Below are positions 1 through 6,846 of a stretch of DNA of 64,000 nt, in pieces. The stretch lies in NCBI GenBank assembly GCA_963849635.1, contig CAWKIA010000037.1, forward strand, positions 124,001 through 188,000. The letters are read 5' to 3'. Position 1 is the stretch's first letter, and the number at the start of each line of letters is the position of its first letter. The notes under the pieces were generated by a model, which was not told the origin of the DNA, searched no databases, and was given only the letters and a program-made list of their open reading frames with translations. The stretch is from CAVRUD01 sp963849635 (GTDB taxonomy: Bacteria > Chloroflexota > Chloroflexia > Thermomicrobiales > UBA6265). The translations under genes were made by a program, and so were the position numbers.

Positions 1-539
1 CGGCGCAGGACGCCGTCCGCGGTCACGATCTCGACCGCGAGCAGGTTGTCAATCGTCAAGCCGTGCTTTCGCATCAGCCAGCCGGTGCCGCCACCGAGGG
101 TCAGGCCGGCGATACCGGTGTGAGAGATGGTTCCGGCCGGGACCGCCAGGCCGAACTCCTGGGTGGCGGCATCGAGCTCACCGAGGAGGACGCCCGGCTG
201 GGCCGTGGCAGTGCGCTCGGTCGGGTTGACCGAAATGGCCTTCATCTGGGAAAGGTCGATCACCAGGCCATCATCGACGGAGGAGTGTCCGGCGACGCTG
301 TGCCCACCCCCACGGACCGCAATCGGCAAGTCCTTTTTCTGGGCGTAGGCGAGGGCAAGCTGAACATCGTGGACGTCAGCGCAGCGGACAATCACAGCGG
401 GGTGCTTGTCGATACCTCCATTCCAAAGGCGGCGGGCGCTGTCGTAGGACAGATCGCTCGGCTCAATGACGTCGCCGTGGATCGCGGCGCGGAAGGCGAG
501 GATGTCTGTGCTGGCATTGGAGGGGATCATAGTGACCAT
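1..539 (-). CDS. FAD-linked oxidase (berberine-bridge type), 3' end outside window
   Basis: Only the N-terminal ~179 residues are present; the gene runs off the left edge. The protein begins MVTMIPSN and shows the FAD-binding (PCMH) fold: RGGGHSVAGHSS, whose His is where covalent 8-alpha-histidyl FAD attaches in this family, then the VIDLSQM strand and a GGGTGW loop followed by RKHGLTIDNL. Family members oxidise alcohols, sugars or alkaloid-like substrates; the substrate-binding half is missing, so none can be proposed. The ATG at 539 is preceded by GAGGA 10 nt upstream; a second in-frame ATG lies at 530. The gene is divergent from the secreted protein at 916. Confidence 0.85.
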   Translation of the reverse strand, partial: MVTMIPSNASTDILAFRAAIHGDVIEPSDLSYDSARRLWNGGIDKHPAVIVRCADVHDVQLALAYAQKKDLPIAVRGGGHSVAGHSSVDDGLVIDLSQMKAISVNPTERTATAQPGVLLGELDAATQEFGLAVPAGTISHTGIAGLTLGGGTGWLMRKHGLTIDNLLAVEIVTADGVLR

Positions 540-629
540 CGTGGTTGGTTCCTCAGGGGCTGCACCCCTCGTTCAAGGTAGGTGGATCGGGGCCCGGGCC
601 GTGGTCCGGTCGGGGTTCATTCGGTCGAT

Positions 630-670
630 GGCTGCATCATGCCGGGGCGTTCTTCCCCGTTTCTTCCGGG
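630..670 (-). promoter_or_regulatory. 41-nt element shared with 2834-2874, upstream of two minus-strand genes
   Basis: On the minus strand this reads CCCGGAAGAAACGGGGAAGA and then a GC-rich GGCATGATG stretch. A near copy (about 31 of 41 positions; 20 of 21 in the core) lies at 2834-2874. Each copy sits about 91-96 nt before a minus-strand start codon (539 and 2738). It may be a promoter/operator or a 5'-UTR element. The rest of the 540-915 gap holds no gene that I can support. Confidence 0.4.
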
Positions 671-809
671 GCATCCAGAAGCAATGTGTGTCCCTCGCTC
701 TCCCAGGTTGAGCGGCCATCCAGATGCGAAACTCATCGCGGCATTCACCTGCGAAGATATCCAGCAGTCCTGTTTATCAAGAACAATCGCGAATCGGTTG
801 GATTCTGGG

Positions 810-817
810 TATACAAT
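810..817 (+). promoter_or_regulatory. candidate -10 box (TATACAAT) for the secreted protein at 916
   Basis: TATACAAT is a good -10-like sequence about 100 nt before the GTG start in an otherwise GC-rich gap. No convincing -35 lies 16-18 nt upstream, so this is a weak promoter call. Confidence 0.3.
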
Positions 818-875
818 CCATTTATCGAGACCTAAGCGGCACGAATGCCGCCAGTTCCCACCCGTTTAGTGCTGT

Positions 876-898
876 CGCTCCGCCTACTGTGCGGAGCG
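876..898 (+). promoter_or_regulatory. hairpin next to the ribosome-binding site of the gene at 916
   Basis: CGCTCCGC (876-883) pairs perfectly with GCGGAGCG (891-898). The 3' arm abuts GGAGGAGGG, the ribosome-binding site for the GTG at 916, so it could influence translation. No poly-T follows, so it is not a simple terminator. Confidence 0.35.
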
Positions 899-915
899 GA
901 GGAGGGTGCTTGCTC

Positions 916-2265
916 GTGAAGACGCATCGCTCGTGGCTGACGTTCCAAGTAGTTCGCCTGCTGGCGGTCGCGCTCATGATGACTGCCACGTTCGCGGGCG
1001 GTCTCCGATCCGCTGCCGCCCAGGACGGCGAATCAGGTGTGGAGGACAACACCTACACCGGCCCGAGCTACGGCTGGTCGGTCGAATGGGACGAGGACAT
1101 CTGGGAAGTTGCCGAAGAGAACAACGAGGAAGATTCCGACTTCCTGGTATTGCAAACGCTCGATGGCGAGAGCCCAGTCGCCTACACCCGGTTCTGGGCC
1201 ACCGACACCCTATTTGACGATCCCGAGGAGTGCGCCGCAGGTTGGGGAGATCGCATCGCCGACGGCGAGGGGAACGACGACGTCGAGGCAACCGACGAGT
1301 ACGACGTTCCGACGGCACCGCCAGGCGGCGCCAGCGCCACCTACGCCTATACCTTCGAAAGCGAGAGCGGTGACACCTTCGACAACGTCGAGCACTTTCA
1401 GTGCCAGTTCCTCGAAGAGGATGGGCCGCTCCTGATCGTCTGGATCTTCGCGGGCGAGGCCGATTTCGAAGATGCCATCCCGCTCTACGAAGATCTGGTC
1501 GATTCGATCGTCATCCCTGAAGAAGGGGGAGACGACGGAGACCAGACCGGCCAGGACGATGAGGACAACAACAGCGAAGACGAAGACGCCCAGGACGACG
1601 ACGGCACCGACGATGACGAGGGCACCCAGGACGACGAGAGCGCCGACACCGGTATCGACGGCGCCAGCTACACCAGCCCGACCTATGGCTACTCGGTCGA
1701 GTGGGACGACGACGACTGGACCGTTGATCCCGACGCGGAACTCGTCGACGAGGGGTCCGATGGACTCGACCGCCTGTATCTCTCGCATAGCGAAGGCGAC
1801 GACCTGTTCAGCGGCCTTTACGTAGAAAGCAAGATCGCCTACGACGGTGATCTGAACGACTGCCTCGACGGGGAGGTCGACATTTTGCGCAACGATGATG
1901 CCCTGATCGACCTCGAGCCGTACGAAGACGACGACGGCGACCCGGTCGCGGGCGAATCCGACGCGGGTGGAGAGTACGCGGCCTACCTCGGTGAGTACGA
2001 AGATGAAGACGGCGAAGCGTACGAACTCATCTGGCACGTCGAGTGCCAGATCCTGGACGACAGCGACGCCCCGGTGATCTTCACCCTCTTCACCAGCGAG
2101 GCGAACTACGAGGACGAACTCGATCTGGCCCAAGACGTGATCGACTCGCTCGAGGCCGACCCCGGTGATTCATCGAACGACGACTCCAACACCGAGGACG
2201 CAGAGCCGACCGAGGCCTCGGACGACGATGAGCCGGAGGATGAGGAAACGCCCGCGGACGAGTAG
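916..2265 (+). CDS. secreted, highly acidic two-domain protein (PsbP-like repeats)
   Basis: 449 residues from the GTG at 916, which is placed 10 nt after GGAGGAGGG (a TTG at 910 is possible). An N-terminal signal peptide (LLAVALMMTATFAGG, cleavage near SAAAQ) is followed by two copies of a ~140-residue domain, each opening with Y-T-x-P-x-Y-G-[WY]-S-V-E-W and ending in an 'LVDSIVIP / VIDSLEA' helix. The copies are joined by a D/E/Q/N-rich linker of about 50 residues and followed by a similar acidic tail. The Y-S-V-x-W…W pattern resembles PsbP/Mog1-like exported domains; function unknown. The extreme acidity suggests cation binding or a surface role, which is inference. Confidence 0.75.
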   Translation: MKTHRSWLTFQVVRLLAVALMMTATFAGGLRSAAAQDGESGVEDNTYTGPSYGWSVEWDEDIWEVAEENNEEDSDFLVLQTLDGESPVAYTRFWATDTLFDDPEECAAGWGDRIADGEGNDDVEATDEYDVPTAPPGGASATYAYTFESESGDTFDNVEHFQCQFLEEDGPLLIVWIFAGEADFEDAIPLYEDLVDSIVIPEEGGDDGDQTGQDDEDNNSEDEDAQDDDGTDDDEGTQDDESADTGIDGASYTSPTYGYSVEWDDDDWTVDPDAELVDEGSDGLDRLYLSHSEGDDLFSGLYVESKIAYDGDLNDCLDGEVDILRNDDALIDLEPYEDDDGDPVAGESDAGGEYAAYLGEYEDEDGEAYELIWHVECQILDDSDAPVIFTLFTSEANYEDELDLAQDVIDSLEADPGDSSNDDSNTEDAEPTEASDDDEPEDEETPADE

Positions 2266-2303
2266 ACGACCCTTGGTAGATCGGCGTCCGGCGTTCGGGG
2301 AAT

Positions 2304-2420
2304 GACCTCACCCCCTACCCCCTCTCCACTACGGTGGAGAGGGGCGTCCCCTTGAGCCGCTTTCTCCCTCTTCCCCTTGCCGCAGCGGGGGGAAGGGGGC
2401 TGGGGGGTTAGGGGGTTGTT
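2304..2420. repeat. C-rich/G-rich palindromic repeat after a stop codon
   Basis: CCTCACCCCCTACCCCCTCT followed by a GGAGAGGGGCGTCC arm, then a G-rich mirror (GGGGGGTTAGGGGG). A close copy lies at 55620-55715, also directly downstream of a secreted-protein gene. The strand asymmetry and pairing arms suggest a dispersed repeat that could act in 3'-end formation. Confidence 0.6.
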
Positions 2421-2431
2421 CTCCGAACGCC

Positions 2432-2484
2432 AAACACCACGACCCACGGGCTCCATCAGGAGGTGCGCGGGTCGTGGTGTTGTT
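2432..2484. terminator. hairpin terminator between convergent genes
   Basis: AACACCACGACCC pairs with GGGTCGTGGTGTT around a ~25-nt loop and is followed by TTTC. It lies between the + gene ending at 2265 and the - gene ending at 2517, as expected for a bidirectional terminator. Confidence 0.65.
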
Positions 2485-2516
2485 TCATGAGCAGCGTGGC
2501 AGTTGCGAGAACGGAT

Positions 2517-2738
2517 CTACTGCCACTCGCAGTCTTCCCAGGTGGCGTCAGCATCATCGAGCAGTCCGACCGCGGCGCCGCCGTTCAGGCGAACAGGACG
2601 GGAGACTAACTGGTAGTCGCGGTCTCCAGGCTCAATGACCTGGGCAACCTGACCGTGGCGAATGATCAGAATTGAACGAGCAGAGATGTCGATTGACCGG
2701 GCAGGGACGGCGTTGGTCAGCGTAGTCAGGGCGGTCAT
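2517..2738 (-). CDS. small conserved-looking protein, 73 aa, unknown function
   Basis: The start is the ATG at 2738, preceded by an excellent GAAGGAGAT site; an upstream in-frame extension to 2786 has no such support. The product begins MTALTTLTN, has a beta-rich centre (SIDISARSILIIRHG) and an acidic end, DDADATWEDCEWQ. It has no signal peptide or membrane segment. I do not recognise the family. It shares the upstream 41-nt element with the FAD oxidase at 539, which hints at co-regulation. Confidence 0.6.
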   Translation of the reverse strand: MTALTTLTNAVPARSIDISARSILIIRHGQVAQVIEPGDRDYQLVSRPVRLNGGAAVGLLDDADATWEDCEWQ

Positions 2739-2833
2739 GGCGGAATCTCCTTCGGGTGGACCGGATCGGCGTCCGGTCAGATGCATCAGTCAGGTCGCTG
2801 GCCGGGCGGGCTAGGTTGTTTGATTCCCGACCT

Positions 2834-2874
2834 GGACACATGATGCCCCTGTGGTCTTCCCCATTTCTTCCGGG
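2834..2874 (-). promoter_or_regulatory. second copy of the 41-nt shared upstream element
   Basis: Minus-strand sequence CCCGGAAGAAATGGGGAAGA, matching 630-670 and at nearly the same distance (96 nt) from the start at 2738. The repeated spacing argues for a functional leader or operator rather than chance. Confidence 0.4.
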
Positions 2875-2903
2875 CCACAAGATCGCCCGGGAAAGGCCGA
2901 TAC

Positions 2904-3365
2904 CTATTCAGCCAATCCCATGTGCATGAGCATGAAGGCGTAGACTTATGCCGCCTCGCGGTAGCTGTCGTCGCGGGCGGACTCGCCGGCGTGGCCCGCG
3001 TCTAGGTTGGTCTTGACCAGGAGCATGTTGTCATCGGTCTTGGTGTCACGGAGCTTCGCGGTCAGTTTGGCGGGCTGCCAGCACTGAACCTGATCGTCGT
3101 TCAAGCCGCCGGTAAACATCAGGTTGGGGTAGTCCTGGGCGGCGAGGTTGTCATAGGGCGAATAGCTGAGCATGTAGTCGTAGTACTCGTCCTCTTCTGG
3201 GTTGCCCCACTCGACGTACTCGCCCGTCGTCAGCGGCAGGGTCGGATCGAGCATGACCCGCATCAGATCGACGAACGGAACCTCCGCCACGATCGCCCCG
3301 AAGCGATCCGGGGCCATGTTCGCCACCGCCCCGAGCAGCAACCCGTTCTCACGGTGGCGTGCCAT
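2904..3365 (-). pseudogene. C-terminal relic of an S9A prolyl oligopeptidase (protease II type)
   Basis: The readable part begins ENGLLLGAVANMAPDRFGAIVAE (split here only for description: the segment that normally follows the catalytic GGSAGG serine), then VPFVDLMRVMLDPTLPL and YPNLMFTGGLNDDQVQ, which carries the family Asp, and NLDAGHAG with the catalytic His. Everything upstream, including the propeller and the catalytic Ser, is missing. After DDSYREAA an in-frame TAA is followed, still in frame, by the normal terminal sequence VYAFMLMHMGLAE and a stop at 2904. It is therefore both 5'-truncated and interrupted, and inactive as it stands. Confidence 0.75.
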
Positions 3366-3551
3366 GGTGCCCTCTCGCTTGGTTGGGATGGTTGGCTTTT
3401 AGCGATGTACGCTCAGTTGGCCGTTTTTGGCGTGCGAGTCAATTCCCTCTCCGGGCCAGGTTCTCGCGGCCGATTGCCAGCCGCGACCACGTGATACCCG
3501 TGTATCCAGCATTGCACGCCGAGATTTTGCGATGCGTTCATCTGAAAACTC

Positions 3552-3581
3552 TTGACAAACCTCACCATCTGCCGCTAAGGT
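3552..3581 (+). promoter_or_regulatory. candidate sigma-70-type promoter upstream of the arg leader
   Basis: TTGACA (3552-3557), then 17-18 nt and CTAAGG/TAAGGT. The -35 is a perfect consensus and the -10 is weak. It would start transcription near 3587, about 290 nt before the T-box stem I; a closer promoter (TTTACT at 3863) is also possible but lacks a -35. The 3366-3551 stretch holds nothing I recognise. Confidence 0.4.
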
Positions 3582-3593
3582 CCCCTGTAGGTA

Positions 3594-3609
3594 TGTGACG
3601 TGTGTCACA
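3594..3609. promoter_or_regulatory. CRP/FNR-type palindrome TGTGAC-N4-GTCACA
   Basis: A perfect 16-bp inverted repeat matching the TGTGA-N6-TCACA form bound by CRP-family regulators. It lies just after the candidate start of transcription at about 3587, where a bound protein would repress. It may control the arginine operon or an unrecognised small transcript. Confidence 0.45.
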
Positions 3610-3690
3610 AGGCCGCGATGCTGAATGACCAGATTCGCGCTGGCCGGTTGGCCGGAGGCGACTGGGGACGAATGGTTCGGAGGTAGACCG

Positions 3691-3792
3691 GTGATACACA
3701 TCAACACGTTCACCGGACGTATCACGCCTACCTTGCGTACCACCGGGGAGGGCGACCCCCGCTCTCCCCGACGGCGACCGGCGCTCGGCTAA
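3691..3792 (+). CDS. possible arginine-rich leader peptide, 33 aa
   Basis: A GTG with GGAGG 7 nt upstream opens a 33-codon frame containing six Arg codons (CGT, CGT, CGC, then CGA-CGG-CGA in a row within PRSPRRRP). It lies about 80 nt before the T-box stem I of the arginine operon. An attenuation-type leader peptide is conceivable, but short GC-rich frames with Arg are common by chance. Confidence 0.25.
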   Translation: MIHINTFTGRITPTLRTTGEGDPRSPRRRPALG

Positions 3793-3872
3793 CCGCCTTC
3801 GCGTTTCGGGTCGCCTTCACCGCAGCACGCTACGCTTCGCCGTCACAATCGAGCAATCCCTCTTTACTCCCG

Positions 3873-4175
3873 CAACGACGGGGAACAGTACGCGACCAAC
3901 GCCTGAAAGCGACCCGGGGCTGGTGGAAGCCCGGGACTGGCGATTGATCGCGGAACGCGCCCCCGAGCGGCCGGCCGAAGAAAGCCGGTTCCCGTCCCGA
4001 TTCGTCCCGGGCGGAACCGCGCAAGTAGGACCGGGTGGGTGGCTCCCACGCCGACAACAGCCGAGAGATGCGTGGACCCACGCCGGGACATCCCAGTCCA
4101 CGGCGCCGCGCAAGAAGGGTGGTACCGCGGGAACCGACGCTTCCCGCCCCTTCGGCCCCAGACCGTTCGCAATAG
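3873..4175 (+). promoter_or_regulatory. T-box leader, specifier CGC (tRNA-Arg)
   Basis: The T-box proper is AAGAAGGGTGGTACCGCG (4112-4129), the near-invariant antiterminator strand that pairs with uncharged tRNA. Stem I starts with GACGGGGAACAGTACG (about 3877) and has the typical upper arm (AGCGACCCGGGGC … GGTGGAAGCCCGGG). Aligning it with the second leader at 12820 on the shared CCCCCGAGC places the specifier as CGC at 3956-3958 in GGAA-CGC-G, with the purine that normally follows it. A shared AGTAGgACCGGG stretch (about 4024) corresponds to a later stem. No clear poly-T terminator precedes the GTG at 4250, so control may be translational. Confidence 0.85.
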
Positions 4176-4249
4176 GGAGCGAGCGAGTCACGGGCGCCGG
4201 GCGTCTTCGCGACGTTTGGAGCAGCGCTTGCTGCCGAAGGGAGTCCACC

Positions 4250-5365
4250 GTGTCACTCGGTTCCGAAGCTCAGTCCACTATCGCCGATCTGCCCAGCGAA
4301 ACCGCCGAGGCCGTATCCGGCCCCGCGCTCTGGAGCGTGCCCACTCCCCAGATCGACTGGAACGACCAGCCGGTCTCGCAGCGCGTCGTCTCCTTGGGAG
4401 GAATCACCGCGCCGCGGGTCAGCGCCTTCAGCCTCAGCACCCGGCTGCGGGGTCGCCACGTCCTGGTCGATACGGACCTGACCCCGGACGAGATCCATGA
4501 GGCTCTGGACACGGCCACCCGGCTGAAGCGCCTGCACAAGCGGGGCGAAGCTCATCCCTACCTGCCCGGCAAGACCCTTGGCCTGCTCTTCCAGCACCCA
4601 AGCACCCGGACCCGGGTCTCGCTCGAGGCAGGGATGGCCCAGCTCGGTGGCCAGGCCATCTTCCTCGGCGTCAACGACCTGCAGATGAAGCGAGGCGAGA
4701 CGATCGGCGACACCGCTCAGATCCTGAGCCGCTACGTCGACGCACTGGTCGCCCGGGTCGCCGACCACAACGATCTTCTCCAACTCGCCGGGTCGGCCTC
4801 GATCCCGGTGATGAACGGCCTCTCCGACAAGTGCCACCCGCTCCAGGCCCTGAGCGACGTGCTCACCTTGCAGGAGCAGTTCGGCGAGCTGAAGGGGCTG
4901 AAGCTGGCCTACCTGGGCGACGGCAACAACATGGTCTGCTCCCTGATGCTGACCTGCGCCGCGGTCGGCGTCAGCGTCAGCGTCGCTACCCCGGCCGCCT
5001 ACGCGCCGAACCCGGAGGTGGTCAAGCACGCGAGCTGGATGGCGAAGTCGACCGGGGCCACGATCTCCGTCACGACCGACCCGCTGGAGGCGGCCAAGGA
5101 CGCCGACGCGGTCTACACCGATGTCCACGTCAGCATGGGCATGCTCGACGGCGCCTCCCGGGCGGTCACCCTCCTGCCCTTCAAGGTCACCGAGGAAGTC
5201 ATGGGCGTGGCCAAGCCAAAGGCGGTCTTCATGCACTGCCTGCCGATGCACCGGGAGGAAGAAGTCACGACCGCCGTGGCGGAGGGCAAGCAGTCGATCA
5301 TCTTCGACCAGGCCGAGAACCGGCTGCACCTGCAGAAAGCGCTTCTGCTGCACACGATGTGCTAG
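4250..5365 (+). CDS. argF: ornithine carbamoyltransferase 1
   Basis: 371 aa from the GTG at 4250 (GAAGGGAGT upstream). Transfers the carbamoyl group from carbamoyl phosphate to ornithine, giving citrulline in arginine synthesis. STRTR (carbamoyl-phosphate site), CHPLQ (HPxQ motif), SMG and MHCLPM (the Cys-Leu-Pro that separates ornithine from aspartate transcarbamoylases) are all present. About 60 residues precede the usual start of the family, an unusual extension. The Trp normally found in D-V-W-x-S-M-G is His here (DVHVSMG). First gene after the Arg T-box; a paralogue follows 55 nt downstream. Confidence 0.9.
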   Translation: MSLGSEAQSTIADLPSETAEAVSGPALWSVPTPQIDWNDQPVSQRVVSLGGITAPRVSAFSLSTRLRGRHVLVDTDLTPDEIHEALDTATRLKRLHKRGEAHPYLPGKTLGLLFQHPSTRTRVSLEAGMAQLGGQAIFLGVNDLQMKRGETIGDTAQILSRYVDALVARVADHNDLLQLAGSASIPVMNGLSDKCHPLQALSDVLTLQEQFGELKGLKLAYLGDGNNMVCSLMLTCAAVGVSVSVATPAAYAPNPEVVKHASWMAKSTGATISVTTDPLEAAKDADAVYTDVHVSMGMLDGASRAVTLLPFKVTEEVMGVAKPKAVFMHCLPMHREEEVTTAVAEGKQSIIFDQAENRLHLQKALLLHTMC

Positions 5366-5370
5366 CACGA

Positions 5371-5410
5371 AGTTGAAAGTTCCAAGTGCCAAGTTCCAAG
5401 TGCCGAGATC
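5371..5410 (+). repeat. short tandem repeat between the two carbamoyltransferase genes
   Basis: AAGTTCCAAGTGCC-type units follow one another immediately before the ribosome-binding site of the second gene. No hairpin is obvious. Similar simple intergenic repeats occur next to other genes of this pathway. Confidence 0.4.
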
Positions 5411-5420
5411 TGAGGAATTG

Positions 5421-6461
5421 ATGGGCGATTCGATCACGTTCGGGATAGACGAAGAGGGAGCGGGGCTGACGCCGGGGCAGGGCGAGGTCATGACTCGCAC
5501 TGAGTTGGGGCCGGCCGCGGTCAGCGGTCACCTCCGTGGGCGGAGCGTGCTCGAGGACACCGACCTCTCGCCGGCGGAGATCGACGAAGTTCTGGTTGTC
5601 GCTACCCGGCTCAAGGGGATGCGCCGCCGGAACGAGCCGCATACGTATCTCTCCGGCAAGACGCTGGGGCTGATCTTTCAGCACCCGAGCACGCGCACTC
5701 GAACGGCCTTCCAAGTCGGGATGGAGCAGCTTGGCGGCCAGGCGATCTTCCTCGGCGCGGGTGAGTTGCAGCTCAAGCGCGGCGAGACGCTGGGTGATAC
5801 GGCCGAAATCATGAGCCGCTATGCCGACGCGATCGCGCTCCGCGTCGCCGATCACGCCGACCTAATCGAGTTCGCCGCAGGCGCATCCGTGCCGGTCTAC
5901 AACGCGCTCACCGCCAAGAGCCATCCGATCGAGGTCTGGGGTGATCTGATGACCCTGCGCGAGCGCTTCGGCGACCTCGCTGGGCTGAAGTTCGCCTACC
6001 TCGGCGACGGCAACAATGTCTGTCACTCCCTGATGCTCGCCTGCACGGCCATGGGCGTCAGCGTAGCGGTCGCCTCACCGCTGCCCTACCGGCCTGACCC
6101 AGCGGTTGTCGCCACGGCAATGTCCCTGGGCGACGCCAGCGGCGCGAAGGTCTATCTCACCGAGGACGTCATGGCGGCGGTGGCCGACGCCGACGCGGTC
6201 TACACCGACGTCCACCAGAGCATGGGCGAGCAGGACGACACATTGAAAGCAACCAAACTGGCCCCGTATCGGGTCACTCAGAAGGTGATGGCAAGGGCAA
6301 AATCAACGGCGGTCTTCATGCATTGCCTGCCGATGCGGCGCGGCGAGGAGGTCGATGCCGAGGTGGCCGACGGCCCCCAATCCATCGTCTTCGACCAGGC
6401 GGAAAATCGCCTTCACGTGCATAAGTCGCTGTTGCTACACACGCTATGGGGAGGTCGCTAA
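5421..6461 (+). CDS. ornithine carbamoyltransferase-like protein 2
   Basis: 346 aa; ATG with GAGGAATTG upstream. Clearly paralogous to the preceding gene (HPSTRTR, LGDGNNVCHSLM, SMGEQ, MHCLPMRRGEE). HCLP makes it an ornithine-type transcarbamoylase, but the HPxQ motif is HPIE, with the Gln that contacts carbamoyl phosphate replaced by Glu, and D-V-W is again D-V-H. It may prefer a modified ornithine or another amine, or work in the opposite direction from the first enzyme; the sequence does not decide. Co-transcribed with argF and lysW. Confidence 0.85.
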   Translation: MGDSITFGIDEEGAGLTPGQGEVMTRTELGPAAVSGHLRGRSVLEDTDLSPAEIDEVLVVATRLKGMRRRNEPHTYLSGKTLGLIFQHPSTRTRTAFQVGMEQLGGQAIFLGAGELQLKRGETLGDTAEIMSRYADAIALRVADHADLIEFAAGASVPVYNALTAKSHPIEVWGDLMTLRERFGDLAGLKFAYLGDGNNVCHSLMLACTAMGVSVAVASPLPYRPDPAVVATAMSLGDASGAKVYLTEDVMAAVADADAVYTDVHQSMGEQDDTLKATKLAPYRVTQKVMARAKSTAVFMHCLPMRRGEEVDAEVADGPQSIVFDQAENRLHVHKSLLLHTLWGGR

Positions 6462-6529
6462 CCGTGGACTGACAAGGCGGCTAGGCGGCAAGACGGCAAG
6501 AAGTGACGAAGAACGCGAGGAGAGAGTGA

Positions 6530-6700
6530 GTGGAATCGGTAGCGTGCCCGGAGTGCGGAGCGGATAACGACGTCAGCAGCGATGCCGAAGTCGGCGAGAT
6601 TCTGACCTGCGCCGAATGCGGCGTCGAACTCGAAGTCCTGACGGTCGGACCGGCCACAGTCGGTCTGGCCCCTGAAGAGGGCGAAGACTGGGGAGAGTAG
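6530..6700 (+). CDS. lysW: LysW, amino-group carrier protein
   Basis: 56 aa from the GTG at 6530 (GAGGAGAG upstream). Two CxxC pairs (CPEC near residue 6, CAEC near residue 27) form the zinc site, and the protein ends in EDWGE, the hallmark C-terminus whose last Glu gamma-carboxylate is joined to alpha-aminoadipate or glutamate. LysW carries the intermediates of lysine or arginine synthesis in protected form through LysX/ArgX, LysZ, LysY, LysJ and LysK. It lies in the arginine operon between the carbamoyltransferases and an ATP-grasp-like gene. It is the only copy in the window, so it probably serves both pathways. Confidence 0.93.
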   Translation: MESVACPECGADNDVSSDAEVGEILTCAECGVELEVLTVGPATVGLAPEEGEDWGE

Positions 6701-6846
6701 CGACTAGCCGTCAGGCGTCAGGCTATCAGCAGACGGTTTCAGATGTAGAGACGAGTCTGGATGTGGCGCTTCGGAGTGTCGGAGCGGCAGAAACGAGAGA
6801 AGCTGACGGCTAAGAGCTGAAGGCTGACAGCTACGAGGAGGCAACG

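Noticed and set aside
4253..5500. Long minus-strand open frame (about 415 codons) across the carbamoyltransferase genes
   Set aside because: Antisense shadow of a GC-rich gene: no family motifs, compositionally a mirror of argF, no ribosome site. The same holds for the long + frames opposite the mannosidase (26380-27948), the ZIP/oxidase genes (59811-61460) and the dynamin gene (32527-33933).
4250..6461. Aspartate carbamoyltransferase for one of the tandem genes
   Set aside because: Both have HCLP and SMG, which mark ornithine-type enzymes; the HPLPR of aspartate enzymes is absent.
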